A stretch of DNA of 6,703 bases from contig DNVQ01000006.1 of the NCBI GenBank assembly GCA_003507475.1, positions 40,388 to 47,090 of the forward strand, read 5' to 3'. The DNA comes from Candidatus Moraniibacteriota bacterium (GTDB lineage: Bacteria > Patescibacteriota > Minisyncoccia > Moranbacterales > UBA9337). Shown here one piece after another: positions 1-4,987 of the stretch. A program made the position numbers and the translations under genes. Each line of letters begins with the position of its first letter. Within the stretch, counting starts at the first letter, position 1. The notes under the pieces were generated by a model that had not been told where the DNA came from, searched no databases, and saw only the letters and a program-made list of their open reading frames with translations.

Positions 1-82
1 GGAGTGCCGCATGACCCCGACGGTAACGTCGGGGCTAGATAAATGATTGGGCTAGACAGAATCCGGCTTATAGATTTGCCCT
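1..82 (+). ncRNA. rnpB: RNase P RNA, 3' end (partial, cut by window start)
   Basis: This is the 3' part of the catalytic RNA of RNase P, which trims the 5' leader of pre-tRNAs. Positions 35-47 (CTAGATAAATGAT) and 55-72 (GACAGAATCCGGCTTATA) match the conserved 3' end of bacterial RNase P RNA. In E. coli the matching segments read CTAGATGAATGAC and GACAGAACCCGGCTTATC. Just before them lies a perfect 8-bp stem (15-22 with 27-34) closed by GTAA, a GNRA tetraloop, as expected for P18, whose loop docks on the RNA core. The 3' strand of helix P1 should follow at about 72-82. Its exact end cannot be fixed because the 5' partner strand lies outside the window. The identification rests on recalled family sequence and is strong. 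Confidence 0.88.
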
Positions 83-104
83 GATAAATAATTAAAAAAT
101 TTTT

Positions 105-124
105 AGCCAAATATTTTTGGCTTT
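105..124 (+). terminator. Weak terminator-like hairpin after rnpB
   Basis: AGCCAAA (105-111) pairs with TTTGGCT (116-122) around a TATT loop, and only a short T run (TTTA) follows. An A6T6-like tract lies just upstream (94-104). The placement, about 25 bases after the rnpB end, fits a terminator or 3' processing stem, but the weak T tract leaves it uncertain. Confidence 0.4.
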
Positions 125-126
125 AC

Positions 127-212
127 TACAAATACACAAATCTGTTACAAATATACAAATGGGAACAGATTATCTTTGCGGAATTTGTAGATTTGTAAAA
201 GATTTGTAGATT
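127..212. repeat. Cluster of ACAAAT/ATTTGT direct and inverted repeats
   Basis: Two direct copies, TACAAATACACAAAT (127-141) and TACAAATATACAAAT (146-160), are followed by ATTTGTAGATTTGTA (183-197) and GATTTGTAGATT (201-212). The copy at 183-197 is the reverse complement of the one at 146-160 with one mismatch. A second, perfect 8-bp inverted repeat lies inside the cluster: AATCTGTT (139-146) with AACAGATT (164-171). The arrangement could fold in the leader RNA or serve as a multi-site operator for the sugar transferase gene. No clear -35/-10 pair was found here. Confidence 0.6.
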
Positions 213-226
213 AGAGGTATATTACT

Positions 227-1657
227 ATGAAAAAATCAGAATTATTTTTTAGTGCTGTCCGAATTCCTTTGGATGCTTTGGCAATTATGGGTGCAGCTTT
301 GACCGCTTATTGGTTGAGAGATGCCCAGATAGTTAAAGAGGCATTGCAGTTAAGATCTTTATTGAATCTAGTTCCTCTTCACGAATTTTTAAAAATAGTT
401 TTAATTTCGCTTCCTTTTTTTATATTAATTTTTGCTACTCAGGGTTTATATGATATCAGAGCCACGAGGAAATTTTGGCAAGAAGCTCCAAAGGTTTTCT
501 CAGCTACTACGGTAGTTTTGATGTTGGTAGTTGTGGCATTTTTCTTGAAACGAGAATGGTTTTCTTCTCGTTTTATAATTTTATTAGCTTGGTTTTTGGT
601 AACTTTTTATGTGATAGTTATAAGGCTTTTTTTGCAAAAAGCTCAGAAATGGCTTTTGCAAAAAAAGAAAATCGGGGTACATAGGACGCTTCTGATCGGA
701 AGAAACGGAAAAATAGAGCTGCTTAAAAAAGTCATTAGAAAAAATCCAAAGATGGGTTATGAGGTGGTTGATGTTATAGAAACAGCCAGAATAGCAGTTG
801 TAAAAGAGGTGAGGGAGAAAAGAGGAATTGATGAAATTATTTTATCAGATTCAACTATTCCCGAAGATGATATTGAAAAATTGATAGATTTTTGCGCTAT
901 TAACAATATTACTTATCGTTTTATTCCAACTACTTTGCAAACAGCTCATTTTGAAATGGGTGTTTTTGCGGGAGAGCCTATTATCGAAATAAAACATACT
1001 CCTCTGGATGGATGGGGCAAGATCATCAAGCGAGCTTTTGATATGATAGTGTCTTCATTCTTTATAATTTTAACTGCTCCGATTTTATTGATTGTGGCTA
1101 TCTTGATAAAGATTGAAGATGGTCGCGGACCAATTATTTATAAAAATAAGAGAGTAGGTTCTGACGGTAAGGAGATAAAAGTTTTTAAACTTAGATACTT
1201 TCAATGGAAATATTGCATAGATAAAAAGAACCCTAATTTTGAGGAAGCTTTGGCTTTCGAGCAAAAATTAATCAAAGAATGCAGCGTGAGGCAGGGACCA
1301 CTTTATAAAATTAAAAATGATCCTAGAAAAACAAAAATTGGAACCTTTATTGAAAAATACTCCATTGATGAATTCCCGCAGTTCTTTAATGTTTTCTTGG
1401 GAGATATGAGTTTGGTGGGTCCAAGACCGCATCAAAAAAGGGAAGTGGAAAAATACAGAGAGTATCATCGAAGATTGTTAACTATCAAGCCTGGGATAAC
1501 CGGTATGGCTCAGGTTTCAGGACGATCAGATCTTGATTTTGAAGATGAATATAAGTTGGATTTATACTATATAGAAAATTGGTCTTTATTTTTAGATATT
1601 CAAATAATATTTAAAACAGTAGCGGTTCTGTTAAAAAGAAGAAAGAATAATTCGTAA
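227..1657 (+). CDS. Polyprenyl-phosphate sugar-phosphate transferase (WbaP/CpsE-type, bacterial sugar transferase)
   Basis: A 476-residue integral membrane enzyme expected to move a sugar-1-phosphate from a UDP-sugar to undecaprenyl phosphate, the first step of capsule, exopolysaccharide or O-antigen-like glycan synthesis. Four hydrophobic helices (about 11-30, 54-74, 91-107, 114-136) precede a soluble Rossmann-like middle domain (about 151-245). The catalytic domain follows: a re-entrant membrane helix at about 272-296, the catalytic Asp-Glu pair D381-E382 in YSIDEFPQ, then SLVGPRP (395-401) and KPGITGMAQVSGR. Length and order match full-length WbaP-like enzymes. The usual K-F-R-[ST]-M motif reads K321-L-R-Y-F-Q326, and about 37 extra residues (327-363) separate it from the next conserved block. 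The start is supported by AGAGGT at 213-218, eight bases before ATG. It is followed after 19 bases by a kinase-fold gene. The sugar cannot be predicted. Confidence 0.93.
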   Translation: MKKSELFFSAVRIPLDALAIMGAALTAYWLRDAQIVKEALQLRSLLNLVPLHEFLKIVLISLPFFILIFATQGLYDIRATRKFWQEAPKVFSATTVVLMLVVVAFFLKREWFSSRFIILLAWFLVTFYVIVIRLFLQKAQKWLLQKKKIGVHRTLLIGRNGKIELLKKVIRKNPKMGYEVVDVIETARIAVVKEVREKRGIDEIILSDSTIPEDDIEKLIDFCAINNITYRFIPTTLQTAHFEMGVFAGEPIIEIKHTPLDGWGKIIKRAFDMIVSSFFIILTAPILLIVAILIKIEDGRGPIIYKNKRVGSDGKEIKVFKLRYFQWKYCIDKKNPNFEEALAFEQKLIKECSVRQGPLYKIKNDPRKTKIGTFIEKYSIDEFPQFFNVFLGDMSLVGPRPHQKREVEKYREYHRRLLTIKPGITGMAQVSGRSDLDFEDEYKLDLYYIENWSLFLDIQIIFKTVAVLLKRRKNNS

Positions 1658-1676
1658 AATAAAAATAGAGTTTATT

Positions 1677-2342
1677 ATGGAAAAGATGATAGAGTGGTCC
1701 AAGGGTGTAGAAAAAAATGAGAATCTTGATGAGATGGTACTACAGGCAATAAAAAAAATTGAATGTGAAGGATATGGAATAGGGGAAGGAAGAACAGCTA
1801 CGGTATGCGCCTTGGAGGGTCGCTTTGATGTGTGCGTTAAGATTTTAAATAAATCTATAAGGCCAAAAAATGGAGCAACCGAGGAGATGAGATTTTTGGA
1901 TAAATTGAAGAGTAAGAAATTTCCCGTGCCTCAAGCAGTTTGTTGCGCTAAGACAGAAAGATCAGAATATGTTTTTATGGAGATGATAGATGGGTTGTCC
2001 ATTCTGGATTTAATTGAAGATGATCTTTTTGAAGAGTTGCCAGAAAATTTTGATTTTAAGGGATTTTTTGAAAAATTAAGAGAAATTGTTAAAAGAATGC
2101 ATAGTGAAAATATTTATCATAGGGATTTGCGCCCCGGGAATGTCATGGTTGACAAAATTGGAAATCCTGTTATAATAGATTTTGGTGAATCCAAGGAGCT
2201 TTCCTTATCAACGGAGGAGCCATATATAGATGAAAACAGCTTAGGTGAAGCAAGAATTATATCACCCGATGAAAATAGGATTATTGAGCTCTGTAAAGAG
2301 CTTGGTTCCTATTTAAAAAATAAAAACTACTTCACAAGGTGA
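1677..2342 (+). CDS. Minimal protein-kinase-fold protein (Bud32/RIO/Kdo-kinase-like)
   Basis: A 221-residue cytoplasmic protein with the ATP-binding and catalytic motifs of the protein kinase fold. The glycine-rich loop is G34-I-G-E-G-R-T-A-T-V43, the ATP-anchoring lysine is K55 (VCVKIL), and a helix-C glutamate is E69 or E70. A hinge-like stretch VFMEMIDG follows. The catalytic loop is H148-R-D150-L-R-P-G-N155 and the metal-binding motif is D168-F-G170. All key catalytic residues are present, so it is probably active. Only about 50 residues follow DFG and no APE motif is visible, so the large C-lobe of eukaryotic-type kinases is missing, as in Bud32 and related small kinases. The substrate may be a protein, a sugar or a small molecule. 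Position between the glycan-initiating enzyme and a coupled small gene hints at a surface-glycan role, which is inference. The start has only a weak TAGAG site upstream. Confidence 0.85.
   Translation: MEKMIEWSKGVEKNENLDEMVLQAIKKIECEGYGIGEGRTATVCALEGRFDVCVKILNKSIRPKNGATEEMRFLDKLKSKKFPVPQAVCCAKTERSEYVFMEMIDGLSILDLIEDDLFEELPENFDFKGFFEKLREIVKRMHSENIYHRDLRPGNVMVDKIGNPVIIDFGESKELSLSTEEPYIDENSLGEARIISPDENRIIELCKELGSYLKNKNYFTR
2336..2341 (+). promoter_or_regulatory. Ribosome binding site that decides the start of the small gene
   Basis: AAGGTG overlaps the last codons and TGA stop of the kinase gene and ends six bases before the ATG at 2348. This favours ATG 2348 over the GTG at 2339, which has no comparable site. 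The overlap of stop and ribosome binding site suggests translational coupling of the two genes. Confidence 0.6.
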
Positions 2343-2347
2343 AAAAT

Positions 2348-2575
2348 ATGGAACATAAAATATCGGAAAACATCATCTCATTCATAAAGAAGGCCTTTCC
2401 TGAATTGTTAAAAAACAATGGAAATGTTTTTCTTGATAAGCCTTTTGGCGGATTTTTTATCTCTTTTGATAAACAACAGGAAGGTAATTTTATAAAAGAA
2501 TATTCGGCTCAAGAAATTGGAGCTGAAAATGATGGAAAAAACATTTATTTATTTTGTAAAGATATTTTTGGTTAG
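2348..2575 (+). CDS. Small protein of unknown function, coupled to the kinase gene
   Basis: A 75-residue protein I do not recognise. It has no signal peptide or membrane helix. An N-terminal helix-like segment (about residues 4-20, SENIISFIKKAFPELLK) is followed by a region rich in Phe, Gly and Asp/Glu (FGGFFISFDKQQ, then YSAQEIGAENDGKNIYLFCKD) that reads like a small alpha/beta fold. A GTG at 2339, overlapping the kinase stop by four bases, would add three residues, but AAGGTG six bases before ATG 2348 supports the shorter form. The overlap and shared direction place it in the same transcript as the kinase, and a terminator follows within 30 bases. It may be a partner or substrate of the kinase, but nothing in the protein itself shows this. 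Confidence 0.72.
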   Translation: MEHKISENIISFIKKAFPELLKNNGNVFLDKPFGGFFISFDKQQEGNFIKEYSAQEIGAENDGKNIYLFCKDIFG

Positions 2576-2600
2576 AAATTTAGATTCATCTATAGAAGGT

Positions 2601-2630
2601 AAGCACGGCTTTAATGAGCGTGCTTTTTTA
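2601..2630 (+). terminator. Intrinsic terminator of the sugar transferase-kinase unit
   Basis: AAGCACG (2601-2607) pairs with CGTGCTT (2619-2625), and a T run (2624-2629) follows directly. It starts 25 bases after the stop of the small gene and is the clearest plus-strand terminator in the window. Confidence 0.85.
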
Positions 2631-2635
2631 TTAAT

Positions 2636-2794
2636 CAGAAAACCACCACCTCTAGATAGCGTGCGCTTTTACTGGTAGACAGATTTAAACTGCAAGGCTC
2701 TGCCTTTGAATTTTTTCTTACTAACTTTTTGACAGCCCGCTTCGCCGAGGCGAGCCCGCTTCGACAAGCTTCAGCGAGGCGAGCAAAAAGTTAC
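2636..2794 (+). repeat. Dispersed palindromic repeat, copy A
   Basis: This copy aligns over its whole length with 6579-6703 in the same orientation. The left part is diverged but recognisable: CAGAAAA, then CACCTCTA against CACCTTTA, a GCGC-rich centre, then CTGCAAG. The right core is bounded by TAACTTTTTG (2722-2731) and CAAAAAGTTA (2784-2793), 10-bp perfect inverted repeats, and its inside is identical to copy B apart from a 19-base internal duplication (the block GCCCGCTTCG...GAGGCGA occurs twice). The core can form a long imperfect hairpin in which GCCCGCTTCG faces CGAGGCGAGC across an AAGCTT-containing loop. No transposase gene is present, so it is a REP/MITE-like non-coding element. Confidence 0.8.
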
Positions 2795-2795
2795 C

Positions 2796-2828
2796 TGCCC
2801 GCAGTGCAGAGGGTGTTGCAGGCGGGCA
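2796..2828. repeat. GC-rich hairpin (TGCCCGC...GCGGGCA)
   Basis: TGCCCGC (2796-2802) pairs with GCGGGCA (2822-2828), and TGCA (2805-2808) with TGCA (2817-2820) extends the stem past a small bulge. It abuts repeat copy A and may be part of the same compound element. Confidence 0.65.
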
Positions 2829-2856
2829 AAAACCCCGAAAAGCATTCGCCACGGGG
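2828..2856 (-). terminator. Terminator-like hairpin on the minus strand, with no gene to serve
   Basis: Read on the minus strand, CCCCG (2856-2852) and CGGGG (2837-2833) form a short stem with a 14-base loop, followed by five T residues (complement of AAAAA at 2828-2832). No minus-strand gene lies upstream, so this may be a by-product of the repeat sequence. Confidence 0.3.
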
Positions 2857-2935
2857 CATCGCTGCCACACGTACTCCTAAAATATTACTAGATATTTTTA
2901 TGGAGATCCCACATAAATGAGTTTCTAAAACTTTC

Positions 2936-2947
2936 CGCCAGCTGGCG
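2936..2947. repeat. Perfect 12-bp palindrome CGCCAGCTGGCG
   Basis: A self-complementary GC-rich dodecamer in an AT-rich stretch, flanked by TTC on the left and AA on the right, so the symmetry would extend but for one extra C. It could be a protein-binding site or a relic of a palindromic element. Confidence 0.5.
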
Positions 2948-2972
2948 AATCGTTAAGAAATTCTATTTTATG

Positions 2973-3005
2973 GCCCGCCTGCAATGCAAGCAAAGCTTTG
3001 CGGGC
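2973..3005. repeat. GC-rich hairpin (GCCCGC...GCGGGC) with nested palindrome
   Basis: GCCCGC (2973-2978) pairs with GCGGGC (3000-3005). Inside is a perfect palindrome, GCAAAGCTTTGC (2990-3001), giving an alternative fold. The outer arms resemble those of the hairpin at 2796-2828, so the two probably belong to one family. Confidence 0.6.
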
Positions 3006-3010
3006 AGGGA

Positions 3011-3037
3011 TGACACTTCGCTCGGTGTCAGTTTTTT
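3011..3037 (+). terminator. Intrinsic terminator-like hairpin without an upstream gene
   Basis: TGACAC (3011-3016) and GTGTCA (3025-3030) form a stem with an eight-base loop, and TTTTTT follows at 3032-3037. The shape is that of a Rho-independent terminator, but the nearest upstream gene already has one at 2601-2630. It may be a backup, or a repeat with terminator activity that insulates rarA. Confidence 0.55.
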
Positions 3038-3055
3038 AACGCTCCCTCTCGACCT

Positions 3056-3149
3056 GCCCGCCAATGCCTAATGGCTAATAGTAAGAAATAAACCGATATT
3101 GTATTAATTTTTATTTAATAAAATATTAGTTGATAATGGCAAGGCGGGC
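3056..3149. repeat. Possible MITE-like element with inverted ends
   Basis: GCCCGCCAATGCC (3056-3068) is nearly the reverse complement of GGCAAGGCGGGC (3138-3149), with one bulge or mismatch. The roughly 70 bases between are almost pure A/T and include a small TTTTATT/AATAAAA hairpin. GC-rich inverted ends around an AT-rich centre are typical of miniature transposable elements, but no clear target duplication was seen. Confidence 0.4.
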
Positions 3150-3205
3150 GGGGTTGATTTATTTTATTTTAGTCGTAAGGTGTGGACCCTGTATCTGATA
3201 AGTGT

Positions 3206-3234
3206 TTGAAATATGTTTGATATGTATTTATATT
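3206..3234 (+). promoter_or_regulatory. Candidate sigma70-type promoter P1 for rarA
   Basis: TTGAAA (3206-3211) and TATATT (3229-3234) are separated by 17 bases, and each hexamer matches the consensus at five of six positions. A transcript would start near 3241 and give rarA a leader of about 100 bases, which contains a possible nine-codon reading frame. Confidence 0.5.
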
Positions 3235-3279
3235 ATATTTTAGCTTAGAGGCCCGCTTAAAGAGGGAGGAATAGAGGAT

Positions 3280-3309
3280 ATGATGGTTTTTATTAATTTT
3301 GCAAACTAA
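3280..3309 (+). CDS. Possible nine-codon leader reading frame upstream of rarA
   Basis: ATG at 3280 opens a frame encoding MMVFINFAN and stops at TAA 3307-3309, 29 bases before rarA. A strong purine-rich site, GGGAGGA, lies at 3264-3270, nine bases upstream, which is better than anything in front of rarA itself. Too short to judge by composition. It may be a chance frame or a leader peptide. Confidence 0.2.
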   Translation: MMVFINFAN

Positions 3310-3326
3310 ATTTATAGTGATATGAT
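3299..3326 (+). promoter_or_regulatory. Candidate sigma70-type promoter P2 for rarA
   Basis: TTGCAA (3299-3304) and TATGAT (3321-3326) are separated by 16 bases. Transcription would begin near 3333, leaving about six bases before the rarA ATG, so this transcript would be almost leaderless. That would fit the absence of a ribosome binding site there. Confidence 0.45.
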
Positions 3327-3338
3327 ATCATTACAAAT

Positions 3339-4538
3339 ATGAAAAGTAATTCACATATGCCTCTAGCTAGCCGAATGCGGCCTAAATCTTTTGCGGAATT
3401 TTTTGGTCATGCTGCTTTGGTTAGTAAAAATTCTTATCTGAAGAAAATCATCGAAAATGATGCCCTTTTTTCAATGATTTTATGGGGTCCGCCTGGAACC
3501 GGTAAAACTACCTTGGCTCAATTGATTGCCGAGGAGACTAAAGCGGATTTTATAAAAATTAGCGCAGTCGATAGCGGGGCGCAAAAGTTAAGGGATGTCA
3601 TTGCAAAAGCCCAAGAGAATTTTAAAAATAATAAAAGAACCATCCTATTTTTGGATGAGATTCATCGTTGGAATAAAGCACAGCAAGACAAACTGTTGCC
3701 TTATGTGGAGAGAGGTTTGATTATTTTAATCGGAGCTACAACCGAAAACCCTAGCTTTGAAATTAACTCCGCCCTTTTGTCTCGAGCCAGAGTTTTTGTG
3801 TTACCAAAATTAGAAGTAGAGAGTCTGGAAAAAATAATCAAAAATGCTTTGGCTGATAAAGTTAATGGGTTAGGTAATAAAAATATTAAAATAAGTGAAG
3901 AGACTATTTCTTTTTTGGCCAATATCGCCAATGGGGACGCACGCGTGGCGCTTAATGTTTTGGAGGCTTCAGCTAATTATTCGTTAAAAATTGATAATGA
4001 ATTAATTAAAAAAATAATTCAAAAAACCAATTTGATTTATGACAAAAATGGTGATGAACATTATAATGTTATTTCGGCACTTCACAAATCGATGAGAGGA
4101 GGGGATGCGGATGCCTCTGTTTATTGGTTGGCAAGAATGTTGGAAGGTGGAGAAGATCCGATTTATATTGCCCGCCGATTAGTGCGTTTTGCCTCCGAGG
4201 ACATTGGATTGGCCAATAATACCGCTTTGCTTTTGGCTAATGCGACCTTTGATGCTTGTCATAGACTGGGCGTGCCGGAGTGCAATGTGCATCTATCGCA
4301 GTGTGTTATTTATTTAGCTAAGTCTCCCAAGAGCATTGTGGCCTATGAGGCTTATAATAAAGCCAAAAGAGATGTGGAAAAATTTGGCAATCTCCCAGTC
4401 CCGCTTCACATAAGAAATGCGCCCACAAAATTGATGAAGAATTTGAATTATGGCAAAGACTACAAATATACCCCCAAAGAAGACAGCTCTGATCAAGAAT
4501 ATTTACCAGAAGAATTAAGAGGAATAAAATATATATAA
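3339..4538 (+). CDS. rarA: Replication-associated recombination protein A (RarA/MgsA, AAA+ ATPase)
   Basis: A 399-residue cytoplasmic AAA+ ATPase of the RarA/MgsA/WRNIP1 family, related to clamp-loader subunits, which acts at stalled replication forks and in recombination. The N-terminal PLASRMRPKSFAEFFGH is the family signature. Walker A is G50-PPGTGK-T57, Walker B is L-F-L-D106-E107-I-H-R, sensor 1 lies in G132-ATTENPSF, and the arginine-finger segment is LLS-R149-A-R151. The lid domain is followed from about Y234 by the MgsA C-terminal oligomerisation domain (GDEHYNVISALHKSMRGGDADASVYWLARML, then RRLVRFASEDIGLAN and the late VPLHIRNAPTKLMK). Length is normal for the family and all catalytic residues are present. 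There is no Shine-Dalgarno site before ATG 3339. Met7 at 3357 is a possible alternative. It heads a closely spaced four-gene block. Confidence 0.97.
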   Translation: MKSNSHMPLASRMRPKSFAEFFGHAALVSKNSYLKKIIENDALFSMILWGPPGTGKTTLAQLIAEETKADFIKISAVDSGAQKLRDVIAKAQENFKNNKRTILFLDEIHRWNKAQQDKLLPYVERGLIILIGATTENPSFEINSALLSRARVFVLPKLEVESLEKIIKNALADKVNGLGNKNIKISEETISFLANIANGDARVALNVLEASANYSLKIDNELIKKIIQKTNLIYDKNGDEHYNVISALHKSMRGGDADASVYWLARMLEGGEDPIYIARRLVRFASEDIGLANNTALLLANATFDACHRLGVPECNVHLSQCVIYLAKSPKSIVAYEAYNKAKRDVEKFGNLPVPLHIRNAPTKLMKNLNYGKDYKYTPKEDSSDQEYLPEELRGIKYI

Positions 4539-4568
4539 TTTATTGCAATATTTAATAAATCAAAACTT

Positions 4569-4961
4569 ATGAAAAATTTTAAGGGTGTCATTATTGAGGA
4601 AAGTTTGGAAAATAAAGATATTTTAGAAAAAGTTAAAATTATTAAAACCGATATTGAGCAAGTCACTGAGGGACATAAAACACCCTGGATAGAAAAATGG
4701 ACTATTCACGCTGTTGAGATTTTAGATAATCAAGTCGATGATATTGCAAAAGAAATTAGCGAATCACTGGATTCGAAACATAGTTGGTACGCTGATTTTA
4801 GAAATCACGATTTTCACTATGTTATCTTTCGCGATAAAGTATTTAAAGTTGATCGATCTAAATCGGAGCAATATGGTGCTGTAACAGAATATGGCACATC
4901 CTTGGGTATTCCTGACTATCAGCTTGATTTTTCACCGCATATTAAGGAATGGGGGAGATAA
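4569..4961 (+). CDS. Conserved-looking 130-residue protein of unknown function
   Basis: A soluble, charged 130-residue protein with no signal peptide or membrane helix. I do not assign a function. The central part (about residues 43-95) has the most conserved look: KWTIHAVEILDNQVDDIAKE, then SESLDSKHSWYADFRN, then HYVIFRDKVFKVDR. The alternation of a helix and several beta strands suggests a small alpha/beta fold, and the Trp-Tyr, His-Tyr and Phe-Arg-Asp residues are candidate functional positions. It begins 30 bases after rarA and ends 26 bases before the preferred Nudix start, so it is very likely co-transcribed with both. No ribosome binding site precedes the ATG. A role near nucleotide or DNA repair is possible from context only. 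Confidence 0.82.
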   Translation: MKNFKGVIIEESLENKDILEKVKIIKTDIEQVTEGHKTPWIEKWTIHAVEILDNQVDDIAKEISESLDSKHSWYADFRNHDFHYVIFRDKVFKVDRSKSEQYGAVTEYGTSLGIPDYQLDFSPHIKEWGR

Positions 4962-4987
4962 ATTTATTAATAATTTTTTTAAATATT

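Larger units (their letters stand above)
2576..3338. other. Long intergenic region rich in GC-rich hairpins, without a convincing gene
   Basis: About 760 bases without a supported protein or RNA gene. The only open frame of note (2729-2920) is made mostly of palindromic repeat sequence with an atypical Arg/Ala-rich product, so it is not called. The hexamer GCCCGC or its complement occurs at about 2735, 2754, 2797, 2822, 2973, 3000, 3056, 3144 and 3251, against an AT-rich background. The region holds the operon terminator, repeat copy A, several hairpins listed separately, a possible MITE-like inverted repeat, and the rarA promoters at the right end. No tRNA-like cloverleaf or T-loop signature was seen. 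Confidence 0.75.

Noticed and set aside
1..60. The hairpin at 15-34 as a terminator of an upstream gene
   Set aside because: It is closed by a GNRA loop, has no T run, and is followed by sequence conserved in RNase P RNA, so it is better explained as helix P18.
2722..2794. Integron attC-like site, because of the AAC...GTT ended hairpin
   Set aside because: The ends do not match the RYYYAAC/GTTRRRY core pattern in either copy, the palindrome is too regular, and no integrase or cassette array is visible.
2729..2920. A 63-codon plus-strand open frame beginning MTARFAEASPLRQ
   Set aside because: Its first half translates repeat copy A and the next GC-rich hairpin. The composition is unlike neighbouring genes and there is no ribosome binding site.
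2640..3260. CRISPR array, suggested by the repeated GC-rich blocks
   Set aside because: The blocks vary in sequence, size and spacing, there are no uniform spacers, and no cas genes are present.
3701..3931. Antisense open frames inside rarA, the sugar transferase, the Nudix and the P-loop genes
   Set aside because: They lie opposite well-supported genes, have no start signals, and give low-complexity or hydrophobic products typical of antisense reading of AT-rich genes.
4949..4987. N-terminal extension of the Nudix protein from ATG 4949
   Set aside because: The extra hydrophobic residues lie outside the family's conserved start, and AAGGA directly abuts that ATG with no spacing. It is kept only as an alternative.
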